From contig PUFA01000057.1 in NCBI GenBank assembly GCA_003508835.1, forward strand, positions 10,676,501-10,740,500: DNA of 64,000 nt. Direction: 5' to 3'. Every line of letters begins with the position of its first letter. The stretch's first letter is position 1. The notes under the pieces were generated by a model. The model was not told the origin of the DNA, searched no databases, and worked only from the letters and a program-made list of their open reading frames with translations. This DNA is from Eonycteris spelaea (lineage: Eukaryota; Chordata; Mammalia; Chiroptera; Pteropodidae). Shown one piece after another: positions 1 through 10,716 of the stretch. The position numbers were made by a program, and so were the translations under genes.

Positions 1-575
1 ATAAAATCCCAGTAGTACAGAATTTGGAGCGATTTCAAGTCAGTGAACACCTCCTCACAAGGTGATGATAACACCCCAACTCCAGGAGGTCAAAACTTTG
101 AGCTCAGGACCTTCCCAGACCTCACCCTATCTATCTCTTCATTTGGCTCTTGATCTGTATCCTTTGTTATATCATTTAATAAACTAGTAAATGTAAGTAA
201 ATGAGTCTCTGAGTCTGTGAGCCACTCTAGCAAATTAATTGAACCTGAGGCGATCAAGGGAACCTCTGATTTGTAGCCAAATCTAACAGAAGTTGTGGAT
301 AACCTGGGGACCTACTAGTATTGATTGGCATCTGAAGTAGGTGGGAGCAGTTTTATGGACTGAGCACTTAACCTGTGAGATCTGACGCTATCTCCAGGTG
401 TCAGAATTAAAATAGTGTCAGAATTAAAATAGATTGTAGGACACTCAGCTAGTGTTGGTTAATTGCTTGTTGGTGTGGGAAAAACTCACATACGTTTGGT
501 GACCAGACATGTCAGAAGACAAGTGTTCTATGTGAGTAGTAAAGGAGACACAGGGGAAAAAAAAAAAAAAAGGAA
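1..575 (+). mobile_element. LINE-1-type 3' end with poly-A tail
   Basis: The stretch reads like the non-coding 3' end of an old mammalian retroposon that I recognise as a common interspersed pattern, including the phrases AATAAACTAGTAAATG and AACCTGTGAGATCTGACGC. It ends in 15 uninterrupted A at 557-571 followed by a purine-rich degraded tail, which favours a LINE over an LTR. The unit GTGTCAGAATTAAAATA is directly duplicated at about 399-432. The exact subfamily is uncertain, and an LTR assignment cannot be fully excluded. No coding sequence is present. Confidence 0.5.
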
Positions 576-1100
576 AGAAAGAAAAAAGTAAAGAGTTTTC
601 CTTCCACAAACTGCTTGGTTTTTCCTTATAATACAACATTGTTTCCAAGGGACTCCTAAAGAAAGAAGATAAGTTTGGGGTCTCTGAAGCACTGTCTTTG
701 TTTCTCATTATTCATGTGAATACTGGCAGTAATCACTTGGCTCAGGCAGCTCAATGATGACTTCTATTACTGCTTCCTTCACTTTCATCTCTTCTGCATG
801 GATATCTTTGTGCTTTCAAATCCAGCTAAATTGAACAGGTTGAGTAGAGAGGTCACAACTGTCATAACCATTCATTGTTGACTCTATGGTAAGCAGGAGA
901 CTTAGAAGATTCTCCTTAATATTGGTGCCATATGTCCATTTCTCCACCCACCATTGAGGTGAACACTATACCCACCATACAGACTTCCTTTTATAAACTC
1001 CCTAAATGCAGACCACCCAAGACATAATCCCACAGGTAGGTTCGAATAAAGAAACCCTGGCAAAGTGAACTTTTTCTAGCTTCAGCCTTCTTTTTCACAA
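576..1100. other. Unassigned non-coding stretch
   Basis: I see no gene and no recognisable repeat here. Open frames are short. A motif GAATAAAGAAACC near 1045 resembles a polyadenylation signal but stands alone. Confidence 0.5.
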
Positions 1101-1225
1101 CCAATTAAGAAAAATAAGTGTTAAAAAAAGTTACCAATATACTATATACTTGAAACTAATAAAACTAAAATAAATAAATAAATGAATCCCCTCCCCCCCC
1201 CAAAAAAAAAGAAAGAAGAAAGAAA
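1101..1225 (+). mobile_element. LINE-1 3' terminus with A/purine tail
   Basis: The phrase TATACTTGAAACTAATAAAA followed by AAATAAATAAATAAATG matches the usual last bases of mammalian L1 3' UTRs. The same phrase recurs near 6895 in another L1 of this window. A C-run and a GAAA-rich purine tract follow. Confidence 0.5.
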
Positions 1226-1234
1226 GAGAAGGAA

Positions 1235-1420
1235 ATTAGTAGTGATTGGGAGGAATCACTTTTTGGATTTCTGGAGTATAGGCAATTGTGTATTTCCTCA
1301 CCTGGTTGTTGCCTTGTGAAATGTCATCAGGCTGCTTTGTAAACTTTACTGTTGTGTGTTAGAGTGACCCAAGAAGAAATTTAAAAATTGAATAAACCAA
1401 TATCTACAGAAGAAAAAAGT
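1235..1420 (+). mobile_element. Degraded LINE-1 3' UTR fragment
   Basis: The order 'CTCACCTGGTTGTTG', 'ATGTCATCAGGCTG' and 'AACTTTACTGTTGTGTG' resembles the terminal L1 3' UTR pattern seen at 59100 and 33350. It is strongly diverged, so this is a tentative call. Confidence 0.3.
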
Positions 1421-2985
1421 AAATACAGGATTACTTCTCTAAAGTTATGAGAAGAATTATCAGGTCCCTCATCATAATGTTTTCCCTGTGCCAGCCAATC
1501 CTGTGCCAGCCAATCCTGATGCAAAGGTTTCTACAAAGATGCTGGCAACTGGATGCTGCTGCAGAAGCCCCTCTGACTTTAGTTGGAGCCATTCTAAGTT
1601 ACCAATTTGTTCAGGACTCCACTCAAACTAAAGAGCTAACTTGAGAATAAAAGTTTCACCATTTTGAAAAGAAGTTTTTATCCTTCTGGAATCTCTCCTC
1701 ACTCCACAAGGCTGAGAGAAGCCCTTGCTGAGCCAAAAGCTCCTAAGGCAGTGGGAATTAGAGTTTATAGACTCAATATTAAACTCCATATCTTGCTTTG
1801 AACTTCCACATGAGTTTTTAAAAGAAATACATGTGTGTATGTACATGTGTATTTTGTGGGAGGGGGATTTTCAGTATCTTTTTTCTTATTTTGTGTTCAT
1901 TTCTCCAGCTTTTTATTATCTAAGCACAGTTCCCTCGTCATCATCCTCCTTGCTTAACAAGAGACATTTGTAATGAGTGCACAAAAAGGAGACTACAGGA
2001 AAAAAAGTGAAGAGAACTTAAACCTGAGCAAATGCCCTTGTTTCCCACAGGCCTTGGTCACCCCTCCCACAGTCCTGGAAGAGTCCTAGATCCTGCCCCT
2101 TTCATATAGGGTCTCTCTTAACTCTCCTTCTCCTGTCCCAAGTCACCAGATACTTTTGAAGTCCAGCTCAGTTTACTGTGCTAATCAGTGGTTCTCTGTT
2201 GTTCACCTGCATAGCCCAGGGGCCTCTACAAACATAAGCTCACTTGCAAAATCAAAGAACAATGATTACCTTGGGAAGAATTTTTGTTATTAGAATCTAT
2301 CCTGGGGTCCCTGGATAGATTCAGGACAGGATTATTTTCACTAATCTGTAACTAAAATTTAGCAATTATAAATGAAAAGTACCATAATAAAGTTGTATAC
2401 ATACAGAAGTGTAGAATTCTATAATGCTCAATTCATTTGTGGGAAAGCATGAGGCTACTTTTTTGTTGACCAAAGCTGTGTAAAGAGCGAGGCTCACCAG
2501 GAAGCCATATTTTAGCCCTAAGATACTGGGCCCCGGACCTGGAAGGAAGCACACATTTTTGGCTGGTTGTCCCTTTTCTGGGAATGGCACAGAGCAGACA
2601 TAGCTCACCCTTGGCTTATAGGACAGCATATTTCAGACACTTTTAGTACCCTGTGCCTTGATCATTGCTATTTTCTTACCCAACTCCTTTTCAGGCTCCA
2701 GTAGTCCTGCAGCTGCTTTTTACATCTTGGCTTCACAGACTTTTTAAACTGCAGAATTAAGAAATATAAGACACAACAAAGGGTTGGGTTACAAGTTTGT
2801 TTGCACATTGCTTCAAGAACTCAAAACACATTTCCCTAGAAACAAAGGAAATAAGGTGCAAAGGCAGATGGCTCCTTCCTTACCACCCAGCAAAAAAGGT
2901 GAAGATTATGATGTTCAATAATTATGGCATTATTTTATGAATAAATTATTCTTGAACCTCAGATGCCAAATAATTTCCTATGACA
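1421..2985. other. Unique non-coding stretch
   Basis: No supported gene or repeat is present. The 16-base unit CTGTGCCAGCCAATCC occurs twice in tandem near 1485-1520. Longest open frames are under 90 codons on either strand and look like chance. Confidence 0.5.
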
Positions 2986-2989
2986 GTGT

Positions 2990-3122
2990 GGTGGTTTTAA
3001 AGTGTGGTTTCAAAATTTTTTGCTCTCCTTCCATTAAGAGATGAGTCTGTGTTTCCTCCCCTGGAATCTGGGCCATGACCACTAGGTCAAAAGAATATGG
3101 CAGGAAGGATGCTTTGCTAATT
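2990..3122 (+). mobile_element. MLT1-like MaLR LTR fragment
   Basis: The series 'GAGATGAGTCTGTGTTTCC', 'CTGGAATCTGGGCCATGACC' and 'GAATATGGCAGGAAGGATGC' follows the internal order of MLT1 LTRs. Both ends are missing, and the right side runs straight into an L1 fragment. Confidence 0.45.
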
Positions 3123-3124
3123 TC

Positions 3125-3528
3125 ATTTTATAACGATAGTATTATCCTAATACCAAAATTAGGCAAAGATAATTCATAAAACAAAAACAAAACAAAGCAA
3201 CCCCAAAGACCAATAGCCTTCATAAATATTGACGCAATGATTCACAACAAAATATTAGCAAATAGAATTCAGTAATATGTAAAAATAATTATACACCATG
3301 ACCAAGTAGGTATTTCTCCAGAAATGCAAGACTGGTTTGATGTTTGCAAATGAATCAATGTAATCTATCATAGTAAGAGGCTAGAGAATAAAAATTAAAT
3401 GATCATATAAACTGATGAGGGAGGAAAAGCTTTTGACAAAGATCAACACTCATTTATGTTAAAAACTCTCAGAAAAAAAATCAGAACAGAGGAGAACTTT
3501 ATTTGATAAAGAGCAGCTACAAAACTTC
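3125..3528 (+). pseudogene. LINE-1 ORF2 reverse-transcriptase fragment
   Basis: Conceptual translation with frame shifts gives the typical order of L1 ORF2 reverse transcriptase: IPKLGKDN, RPIAFINIDA, NKILANRIQ, HHDQVGISPEMQ and KAFDK. In an intact L1 this domain copies L1 RNA at the target site. Here stop codons and frameshifts break it, and only about 130 codons remain, without the YADD catalytic region. It is flanked on the right by unrelated sequence and then by an opposite-strand L1 segment. Confidence 0.8.
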
Positions 3529-3719
3529 AGTTTTCCTACATGGTCTCTCTTGACAGCATGGGTGCAGGGACTTCTTCCTGCCTGGCTCCTGGGCATCCCT
3601 GACCTTCTCCCAGCCTTCCCAATATGAGGGTCGGGAATCCCTGCTGCAGCCCAGTGATGGTGGAAGTCCAGCCTGAAGTCCCCACTTCACCTTGGCTGGT
3701 GTGTGAGTGAGAAAACATA
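3529..3719. other. Short unassigned spacer
   Basis: A GC-richer segment of about 190 bases lies between two L1-derived blocks of opposite orientation. A 60-codon minus-strand open frame is present but has no recognisable content. Confidence 0.4.
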
Positions 3720-4560
3720 TTTTTTTCCTGTGACTAGAGTATAGTGGTTTTTCTCAAAAAGTCTTCTGTCTTTCTGCATTGCTACTTTCCTAGTCTTCTG
3801 GCTACAGAAAAAACATTTTTGTTGGGGCCTTTATTGTCTATGCCTGTTGGCATTTATGGGTTATTGGCTTCTTCAGCTCCGATTCTGAGATATATGAGGT
3901 TAGAAAGAAGCCCTTGACTTCACTATTGTGTTTTTCTTTGGGTCCTGAGTTTCCTAGCCAATCAGCCTTCTCTCCACTGTCCAGAGTCTTAATATTGCTT
4001 TACATACAATTCTGGATTTTAGTTGTCCTTAGTGGAGAATAAGGAAAGTGTGTATATGTCATCTTCCTAGAATATCAGACAGAAGTCCTGACATTTTTTG
4101 AAATATCTTATTCTCCCTCACACTTTATTTTTTGTATGGATATAGAATTCTAGGCTGCACATCAGAATGTGAAGGCTTTGCTGCACCGACTTTGACTCTT
4201 CCAGTGTTGCCTTCTAATTTTTTTTCCTTTGAATGAAATCTTCTCTCTTTCCCTCCCTCTCACCACGGCCCACCCGCCCCAACACACTGCTCTCACTCTC
4301 GCTCATTCTAAAACCACATAAAGGATTCAATGGGTGTGTCTTCTTTATCAGATGTGTCTTCTAGATTGCTTCTCTAGGTTTTTCATCTTTTCTTGCCCAC
4401 TTTTTATTTTTTTGTTTGCCTTACTTTCTGAGGGAATTATTTAAGCTTTTAATTTTGCTATTTACTCTATAGTTATCATATTTCTAAATTTTTTTCACAT
4501 TACTGATTTTTTCATTTTTTATAACATCACATTTTTGAGAATAAAATGACTTGTCTTTGG
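3720..4560 (-). mobile_element. LINE-1 5' UTR, antisense, degraded
   Basis: The T-rich plus strand contains phrases seen in inverted old L1 5' regions: 'TTGGGTCCTGAGTTTC', 'TTTTAGTTGTCCTTAGTGG', 'TATCTTATTCTCCCTC' and 'TCTAGATTGCTTCTCTAGG'. Family assignment is by memory only. It has no coding capacity. Confidence 0.4.
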
Positions 4561-4639
4561 ATTCTTGGAATAAATATATATAATATATTAGGGATAAAAA
4601 TGATGTAGATGATAGAGGCTCTGTTCATCCTGTGGCAAC

Positions 4640-6950
4640 CAAATCAGATTGTGATGGAACAGGGAGCAACAGCAAGGAAAAAGCACCTGGGATCTAGATG
4701 AACAAGCCATAAAACTAGGCAAAAATCCAAGAAATCACCCTGCAATGGCAGAAGATAGGATGGGTTGAAGATACGGGGCTGCCTGGTCTCAAGTGGCTGA
4801 GTGAAACAGAGGCTGCGGCATGGCAGCACAGAATCCTCTTAAAGGGACCTCGACCCCGAGCACATTTTCACGGTGATGGACCTGCTTGCTCCGAGCACCA
4901 GTTTCAATTGGGCTGCATACAGGGGGCACCAGGGACTTACAGGGAGACATTGTCAGGGTGAGGACCAAAGAGAGACTCGCTCTGTACAGAAGTGCTGGTA
5001 GTATTCATTGTTCCCTCTTGAGCCCTCCCCGTCCAGTGCATGGACACAGCACCGCCATAGCCAGGAAGTCATCCAACTGGATAACAGAGGTCTCTCCACC
5101 CAGAGGATTCCCTGAAACCCCACCTCCCCATCTCATGACCCCACCCAAGCCACATCCAGGTATATCCTCAGCAAGTCAGGTGCTCCTTTCTGAGTAGGCA
5201 ACCTAGACTCACACTGAAGGCATCTGGCCTCTGTTTCTGGTGTGTCCTTTTGAGACAACTATAAACACAGCATCTGTGGATTGCTTGCTGAATCTTAACA
5301 GGTGGCTCTGGAGGGGCAGAATCTGGGCCTAAACTTGGCCTGCAGCTGAGCTCCTCTCAGGCCTGTGCCACTGGACACCTACTTCACAAATCCACACTAA
5401 TAAGACCAGGAGACTTAGGAGCTTTGCTTAGTACATAGAAACAGACATGGAAAGGCAGCCAAAATGGGAAGACAAAGAAAGGAAACCATATGAGAGAACA
5501 GAACGAGATCAGATATAGAGTCAAGTAATCTAACAGATGCAGAGTTAAAAACTGGTTATAAAGATGCTCAATGAACTTTTGGGAAGTGTAAATAAATTCA
5601 GTGAGAACTTCAACAAAGATAAAAAAAAAATAAAATGGAAATGGAAATTATAAAAGGGAACCAGTCTGAAATGAGAACACATTATCTGAGATGAGAAGTA
5701 TATTAAATGGAATAAACAAAGGAATAAACAAATGAATAAAGAAAAGGATCAAATGCCCTATCTATAGACAGAAAGCCAAGGACACTCAATCAAATGGCAA
5801 GAGATAAGATGCCAAGACTTAAAAATAATTTAAAGCATATGGGACACTATTAAGGGTCCAAATATCCATCTGATCGGTAACTGAAGAAAATCAAGATGTT
5901 GAACAGCTGTTTGAAGAAATAATGATGGAAAACTTCCCTAACCTGGTGAAGGAAATGGATAAAACCCCAGGAAGCTCAGAGAATTCCAAAAATCAGGATC
6001 CAAAGAGGCACCACAAGACACATCATAATTAAAATGCCAAAGGTTAAATACAAAGAAAGAATATTAAAAGCAGCAAGAAAAAAACAGTTACTTATAAGGG
6101 AACACCCATAAGACTGGCAGCTGATTTCTCAAAAGAACTATGCAGGACAGAAGGCTTGGCAAAAAAATATTCAACAGGATGAAGACCCAGATCACAACCA
6201 AGAATAATTTATCCAGCAAAGCTATCATTTAGAGTTGAAGGACAGATAAAGAGCTTCCCAGACAAAAATAAACTAAAGGACTTTATCACCTACCAAGCCA
6301 ATATTACAGGAAATGCTGACAGAACTTCTTTAAGAAGAAAAAATATATATCAAAAAGAGGAATAAAGAATGATAACAACTACATTTCTATCAATAAGTAA
6401 CCTTACATGGAAAAGAATTAAGTGCTCCATCCAAAAGATAGAGTGGCTGAATGGATAAGAAAACAAGACCCCTACATATGCTGCCTACAAGAGACCCACT
6501 TCACATAAAAAGACATGAAGGGGATGGAAAAATATATTGCTTTGATGAACCTAGAAGGTATTTAAGTCAGACAGAGAAAAAATAAAAAATATATGATTTA
6601 CTTATATGCAGAATCTAAGGAATAAAAAAGAACAAACTAATCAAAAGCAGATTCAGAATATAGTGGACAATTTGGTGACAGACAGAGGGGAGGAGGGGTT
6701 GGGGGGCTGGGAGAGTAGAATGAAGGGTTTAGAGAAGTACAGATTAGTAGCTGATGGATGGTCACAGGGATGGGGAGCATAGCATAGGGAATGCAATAAG
6801 CATTAATATGTTGGCTAAGCAGAGGGTCAGGGAAGGGAGGAAGCAATTGGGAGGATCATTTTATGAACCATATAGATGTCTAACCAATGAACTGTATACT
6901 TGAAACTAATTAAAATTAAAAATTATATATGTTATATTATATTACATTAT
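4640..6950 (+). mobile_element. Internally deleted LINE-1 (5'UTR, ORF1, start of ORF2, 3'UTR)
   Basis: The element reads in L1 order but lacks nearly all of ORF2. About 4640-5440 looks like a 5' UTR. About 5440-6340 is a frame-broken ORF1, with the C-terminal segments ADFSKELC and QPRIIYPAKLSF recognisable with shifts. About 6380-6540 matches the very start of ORF2 endonuclease (SAPSKR, then the equivalent of LQETHF). Near 6545 it jumps to the 3' UTR ('AGTCAGACAGAG', 'CTTATATGCAGAATCTAAGG'). The 3' UTR carries the usual G-rich tract (6687-6712) and ends near 'TATACTTGAAACTAATTAAA'. ORF1 normally encodes an RNA-binding trimer and ORF2 the endonuclease and reverse transcriptase; neither can be made here. 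HAL1 ('half-L1') elements share the ORF1-only plan, but the ORF2 start argues for a deletion derivative. Confidence 0.65.
6687..6712 (+). other. G-quadruplex-prone G tract in L1 3' UTR
   Basis: Several runs of three to six G lie within 26 bases, separated by short loops. G-rich polypurine tracts are a known feature of mammalian L1 3' UTRs, and this one sits at the expected place in the element. Confidence 0.6.
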
Positions 6951-7139
6951 CTATTTCTGTTTGCTAATTATTTCTTCTGAGTTCCTTGAAACAAATGTAT
7001 TCTGTTCACTGCATTGTCCATTTCCTCTAGTTTCCCCTTGTTTGCTTGTTTGTATGTTTGTTAGCTTGTTTTTGATTTCTCATGTTGAAACATTTCACCT
7101 ACCTGATGATTCCTAGAATCTATTCATATTTAACAGAGA

Positions 7140-7610
7140 GTAACTGAAAAGCAGAAAAGTGAGCTGTATATTTTGCACCTCCCTCTCTAGATTTATCCTC
7201 TTCCAACCTGCTCTGTGCCCTGAAGTCTGCCCTATGGTTTATATCACCTAGGATCCTTTATATCTGAATTCTGGTGTGATTCAGCCAATGAGAGACACTG
7301 GCAGAGCTCCCACATCAAGGAGACTGAATACATAAGTAATTGGAATCCTTGCTATCCCTCCATCCTAAACTATTGTTTGGCAGTGGTTGTATTCCTCTAC
7401 TGAAGGTGACGGACATCTGTTGGTTGGCTTTGTCTCATAGCCAGTCAGCCCTCCTTGGCTTCTAGTAACCACTCCACCTTGACCTTTAGAGTCGGGGATA
7501 ATAATAGCTGCATCTGTCTGCTGCTCACCCATGGGCTTCACCACATCATGCTGGTTTCTCTTAATCACACCCTCACCTCTTAAATAGTTTCATTATTAAA
7601 TTTTTTTTCC
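7140..7610. repeat. Probable old interspersed repeat, class uncertain
   Basis: The phrases 'GATTCAGCCAATGAGAGACAC' and a terminal T/A-rich 'TTCATTATTAAATTTTTTTTCC' recall a common eutherian repeat 3' end, but I cannot place it in a family. Three CCTTGAC/GACCTT-type pieces break any reading frame. Confidence 0.25.
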
Positions 7611-7739
7611 CTCTTCCCTTTGAGTATGCCATCAGTATTTTTTGCTAAGGCCCTGATCAATACAGAAGCTTTGTACACATGGCAAGGCCTGTCAACTGGT
7701 GGAATTCATAGTACCATAAATGGCCTTTTCTTCGGAAGA

Positions 7740-8137
7740 TATCCAATCATTAAGGCTGCCATAACAAAGTATCATAGACTGAGTGTTTCAAACAACAGAA
7801 ATTATTTTCTCAGAGTTCTAGAGATCAGAAGTCCAGGATCAAGTTTCCAGCAGTGTTGGTTTCATCTGTAGGCCTCTATTCTTGGCTTGCAGACAGTTTC
7901 TTGTGTTCTCACATGGCCTTTCCTCTGTGTATGCACATCCTTGGTGTCTCTGTAACAACAAATTCCTTCTTCTTATAAGAATACTAGATTGATTAGGATC
8001 CACCCTAACAGCCAGGTTTTAACTTAATCACCTCCTTGAAGGACCTATTCCAAATATTTTCACATTCTGAAGAAATGGGAGTTAGGACTTCACATGTAAA
8101 TTGGGGGGAGAGGGGAAGCACAATTTAAGCCATAACA
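7740..8137 (-). mobile_element. MLT1 (MaLR) LTR, antisense
   Basis: Read on the minus strand this is a nearly full-length MLT1 LTR. The right edge is CCATAACA, the complement of the usual TGTTATGG start. The left part has 'GGCTGCCATAACAAAGTATC' and 'GTTTCAAACAACAGAAATTA', the inverted MLT1 3' end. Between them are the expected 'CTTCTTATAAGAATACTAG' and 'GTTAGGACTTCACATG' blocks. It is diverged, as expected of a family old in eutherians. A clean target duplication is not visible. Confidence 0.8.
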
Positions 8138-8884
8138 ATCCATATATGTCATGTCTCTCTGGGTAACTTAAGTACATTGGGTCAGTTTCCTCAGAAGAAT
8201 TCTCTAAATTATGGTTTCGGGGACACGTGTCACACTATAGTCCTTTGGAAACAGGTCCTGGGAAATGGTCCCACTGTTCATGGTGAATTTTTTCAATGAC
8301 TCCTGGTAGTAAGCCCTGGGACTGAGCCTCTCCCTTCACTGCATGTCCAGAATTCTAACCTAGCCTGGTTTAATGTCTCCAGAGAATGAACTGATCTACC
8401 TTGGGTGGTCAGGAAAGCACAAGAAACCTGGGGTTCAGAGGCACACTGTCCTCCTCACTTGGCTCTGTTCCTCAGCTCTGCCCTTTGGGTGCCCCTGACA
8501 CATTGGCTGTTATGGTTTCTGCAGAACTGACTTCTTACTGCTGTTCCTTTCCATAGGTACTTGGTTCTGATGTTTGTATGTTTTTGCTTTTCTGGGTATG
8601 TTATCACCAGTTCACCTGTGAATTATCACATGAAAAGAATTTAGACTGGTACATGTTCAATCAATGTGAGCTGTTTCTATAATTGTAAACATTATTCCAT
8701 GGATGCTTCCTTGTTTTCTTTGTCTTTATAGGTTTATTATACCTTTTTTCTTTTCTTTACCATCATTGTGGTAATTTTGGAGGGAGTAAGATAAAAATTT
8801 GGTAACTCCACCATGTTACATCAGATTCACACTGACCCCTTGGAATTAGTTCTGCACAGTTATGTAGTCCCTTCTGCCAAGAAT
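8138..8884. other. Mostly unassigned non-coding stretch
   Basis: There are no genes. The part at about 8560-8830 (TTTGGAGGGAGTAAG, CTCCACCATGTTACA) weakly resembles inverted L1 5' UTR sequence, but the match is too poor to call. Confidence 0.35.
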
Positions 8885-9164
8885 TGTTAAGGGTGGAAAA
8901 ATTTCCAGCAAGCCAGCATTAAGGATTACTTCTGATTCTGTGAGCCAGGGTGTGGTAATCTGCTCAAAGATATGCTAACAGCCAAATTCTGCTTCTGTAA
9001 TCTGCTTGCTTGTTCTAGGCTTTATAAACTGACTCTTTTGGGAGCTAAGGGCTGATCTCCTCTGACCCTGCGTGGTAGAGTCAGTCACCAGCTGACTAAT
9101 AAAGGCTCACAATTCATCTCAATTGGCTCCGTGGGTCTTAGACTTATTTGATCACGCCACAACA
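8885..9164 (+). mobile_element. Solo ERV LTR (copy A of an inverted pair)
   Basis: The 280-bp block starts TGTTAAGGG and ends CCACAACA, giving TGTT/AACA inverted ends. It has a TATA-like TTTATAAACTG and an AATAAA signal at 9098-9103 followed by a short R/U5-like tail, as in a retroviral LTR. A relative lies inverted at 10284-10546, including one block of 43 identical bases. Flanks GAAT and GTAT could be a 4-bp target duplication with one change. No internal viral genes adjoin it. Family unknown to me; ERV1-like by size and flank length is inference. Confidence 0.7.
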
Positions 9165-9439
9165 GTATTAGCGGTGTCCTCAGCTACTAGTTCCCAACCC
9201 ACGTAACATCATAAACAAGAGGCTGGACTTCACATCCTTTCAGTATTAGGTGTTCTTGTTTGCATAATGTGACTGCTTTTTGTCTTGAGGGATTTTATCA
9301 TCAGCTTCTTTAGAAACTCTCTTATCTACTATAACATAGAAATAACTCAAGAGCTTTGATTTTTATATGAAACTCTTAAAAACCACCTTGCAAACATTTG
9401 CCTTCTTACACTGCCTATGCCAGACCAACTTCTTCTATT
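9165..9439. other. Unassigned spacer between LTR A and the nested repeat block
   Basis: No gene or recognisable element is seen in these 275 bases. Confidence 0.4.
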
Positions 9440-9488
9440 ATGTTTTAATTTAAGAAAATCTTTTTATTTAGAATAGTTTTGGATTTGA

Positions 9489-10080
9489 TGCAGGACAGGG
9501 CAAATTTCCCCAAGTTGGTGGGAAACCAAGCCCTGCACCGAGAGAAGAGGGTCCATTGGCCAAGAGTGTAGAAAGAATTCAACATACACGCCAAAGTTGG
9601 AAAGTTTATTAGAAAAGGAAAGTTTATTTAAAAAGGGGTAACACTCCACAGACAGAGCATGGTCTCCTCTCAGAACCAGAGTGTGAGCGGGACGAGAGAG
9701 ATGTGGAGAGACAGTGAGTAGGTGAGCTAGTTCAGACAACTCAGTTTACATATCATTTTTAGTTCCTGTGAGTTATTGTTTAAAAACCTTTTGTTAACCC
9801 ATTTCCTTGATGTAAATGTACAGTGAGGAAAGGAAGAGTATGTAGAATGAAAGGCCTGCTGGCAGTTCCCAGCCTTTAATCCATAGGTTCCCCCTTGGTT
9901 ATAGCCTAGGGAATGACTCTTGGTTCCTGCTTCCCTTCACAAGCATGGGGAATGGATTGTAGCAGAAATCTTCCTTTGTTCTGAAGGTGTCCTCCTGGCC
10001 TGGCTGCAGTGCTGATCAGCATGTTGCAGTCTCTGATTTTGGCTTTATTAACATTTTAATTCCCTTGCCACCTTCCTACA
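9489..10080 (-). mobile_element. Solo ERV LTR (C), antisense
   Basis: On the minus strand the block begins TGTAGGA and ends TCCTGCA, inverted ends that differ at one base. It is about 592 bp. Two AATAAA signals (plus-strand TTTATT at 9605-9610 and 9623-9628) lie in a small tandem repeat ahead of a U5-like tail. Flanks TTTGA and TTAGA may be a 5-bp target duplication with one change. It sits inside the old L1-like repeat, so it is younger than that repeat. No gag, pol or env sequence is attached. Confidence 0.65.
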
Positions 10081-10283
10081 TTAGATTAATGAAAAAGTTG
10101 CAAAGATAGTAAAGAAATTTCCTCTGCTCTCCTCATCTAGTTTCTCTGATTGTTACTGTCTTATGTTACTCATGACAACTAAGAAACCAACATCAGTACA
10201 TAACTATTAACTAAAGTCACACTTTATACAGATTTTACTAGTTTTATCCTGATGTCTTTTTTCTGTTTCAGGCTCTCACCCAG

Positions 10284-10546
10284 TGTTGCACATTCAAATC
10301 TAAGACCCATGGAGCCGATCAAGATTAATCATGAGCCTTTATTAGCCGGCCAGTGACTGATTCTCTCCACCACGCAGGGCCAGAGAATCGGCCCCAAGCT
10401 CTCAAAAGAGGCAGCTTATAAAGCCTAGAACAAGTAAACAGATTACAAAAACAGAAGTTGGCGGTTAGCATATCTTTGAGCAGATTACCACACCCTGGCT
10501 CACAGAAGCAGAAGTTGGCCATTTGGAAATTCTCCACCCTTAAACA
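10284..10546 (-). mobile_element. Solo ERV LTR (copy B of an inverted pair)
   Basis: The minus strand begins TGTTTAAGGG and ends TGCAACA, has a TATA-like TTTATAAGCTG, and an AATAAA signal (plus-strand TTTATT at 10338-10343). It is about 263 bp and clearly homologous to LTR A at 8885-9164 but in the opposite orientation. It interrupts the old L1-like repeat, whose sequence resumes at 10547. A target duplication is not clear at the chosen edges. Confidence 0.75.
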
Positions 10547-10716
10547 AGGAGACCATGTTATATTAGTCATCATGTCTTTCTAGTCTTCTTTGGTCTATGA
10601 CCATTTCTCCAATTTCCCTTATTTTTGATGACCTTTAAGAGCACTGGGTGGACGTTTTTGTAGGTCACTCAAGTTGGGTTTGTCTGCTTCCTTTCCCATA
10701 GAAGACTGGATTTATG

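Noticed and set aside
4886..5197. 103-codon plus-strand frame
   Set aside because: It lies within the L1 5' UTR-like section, opens without a standard ATG context and has no known domain.
4640..6950. Straight HAL1 assignment
   Set aside because: About 160 bases matching the start of ORF2 endonuclease follow ORF1, which a plain half-L1 should lack; a deleted L1 fits better.
8885..10546. LTR A and LTR B as the two ends of one provirus
   Set aside because: They are in opposite orientation, the spacer is only 1.1 kb, has no viral coding sequence and contains a different LTR and an older repeat.
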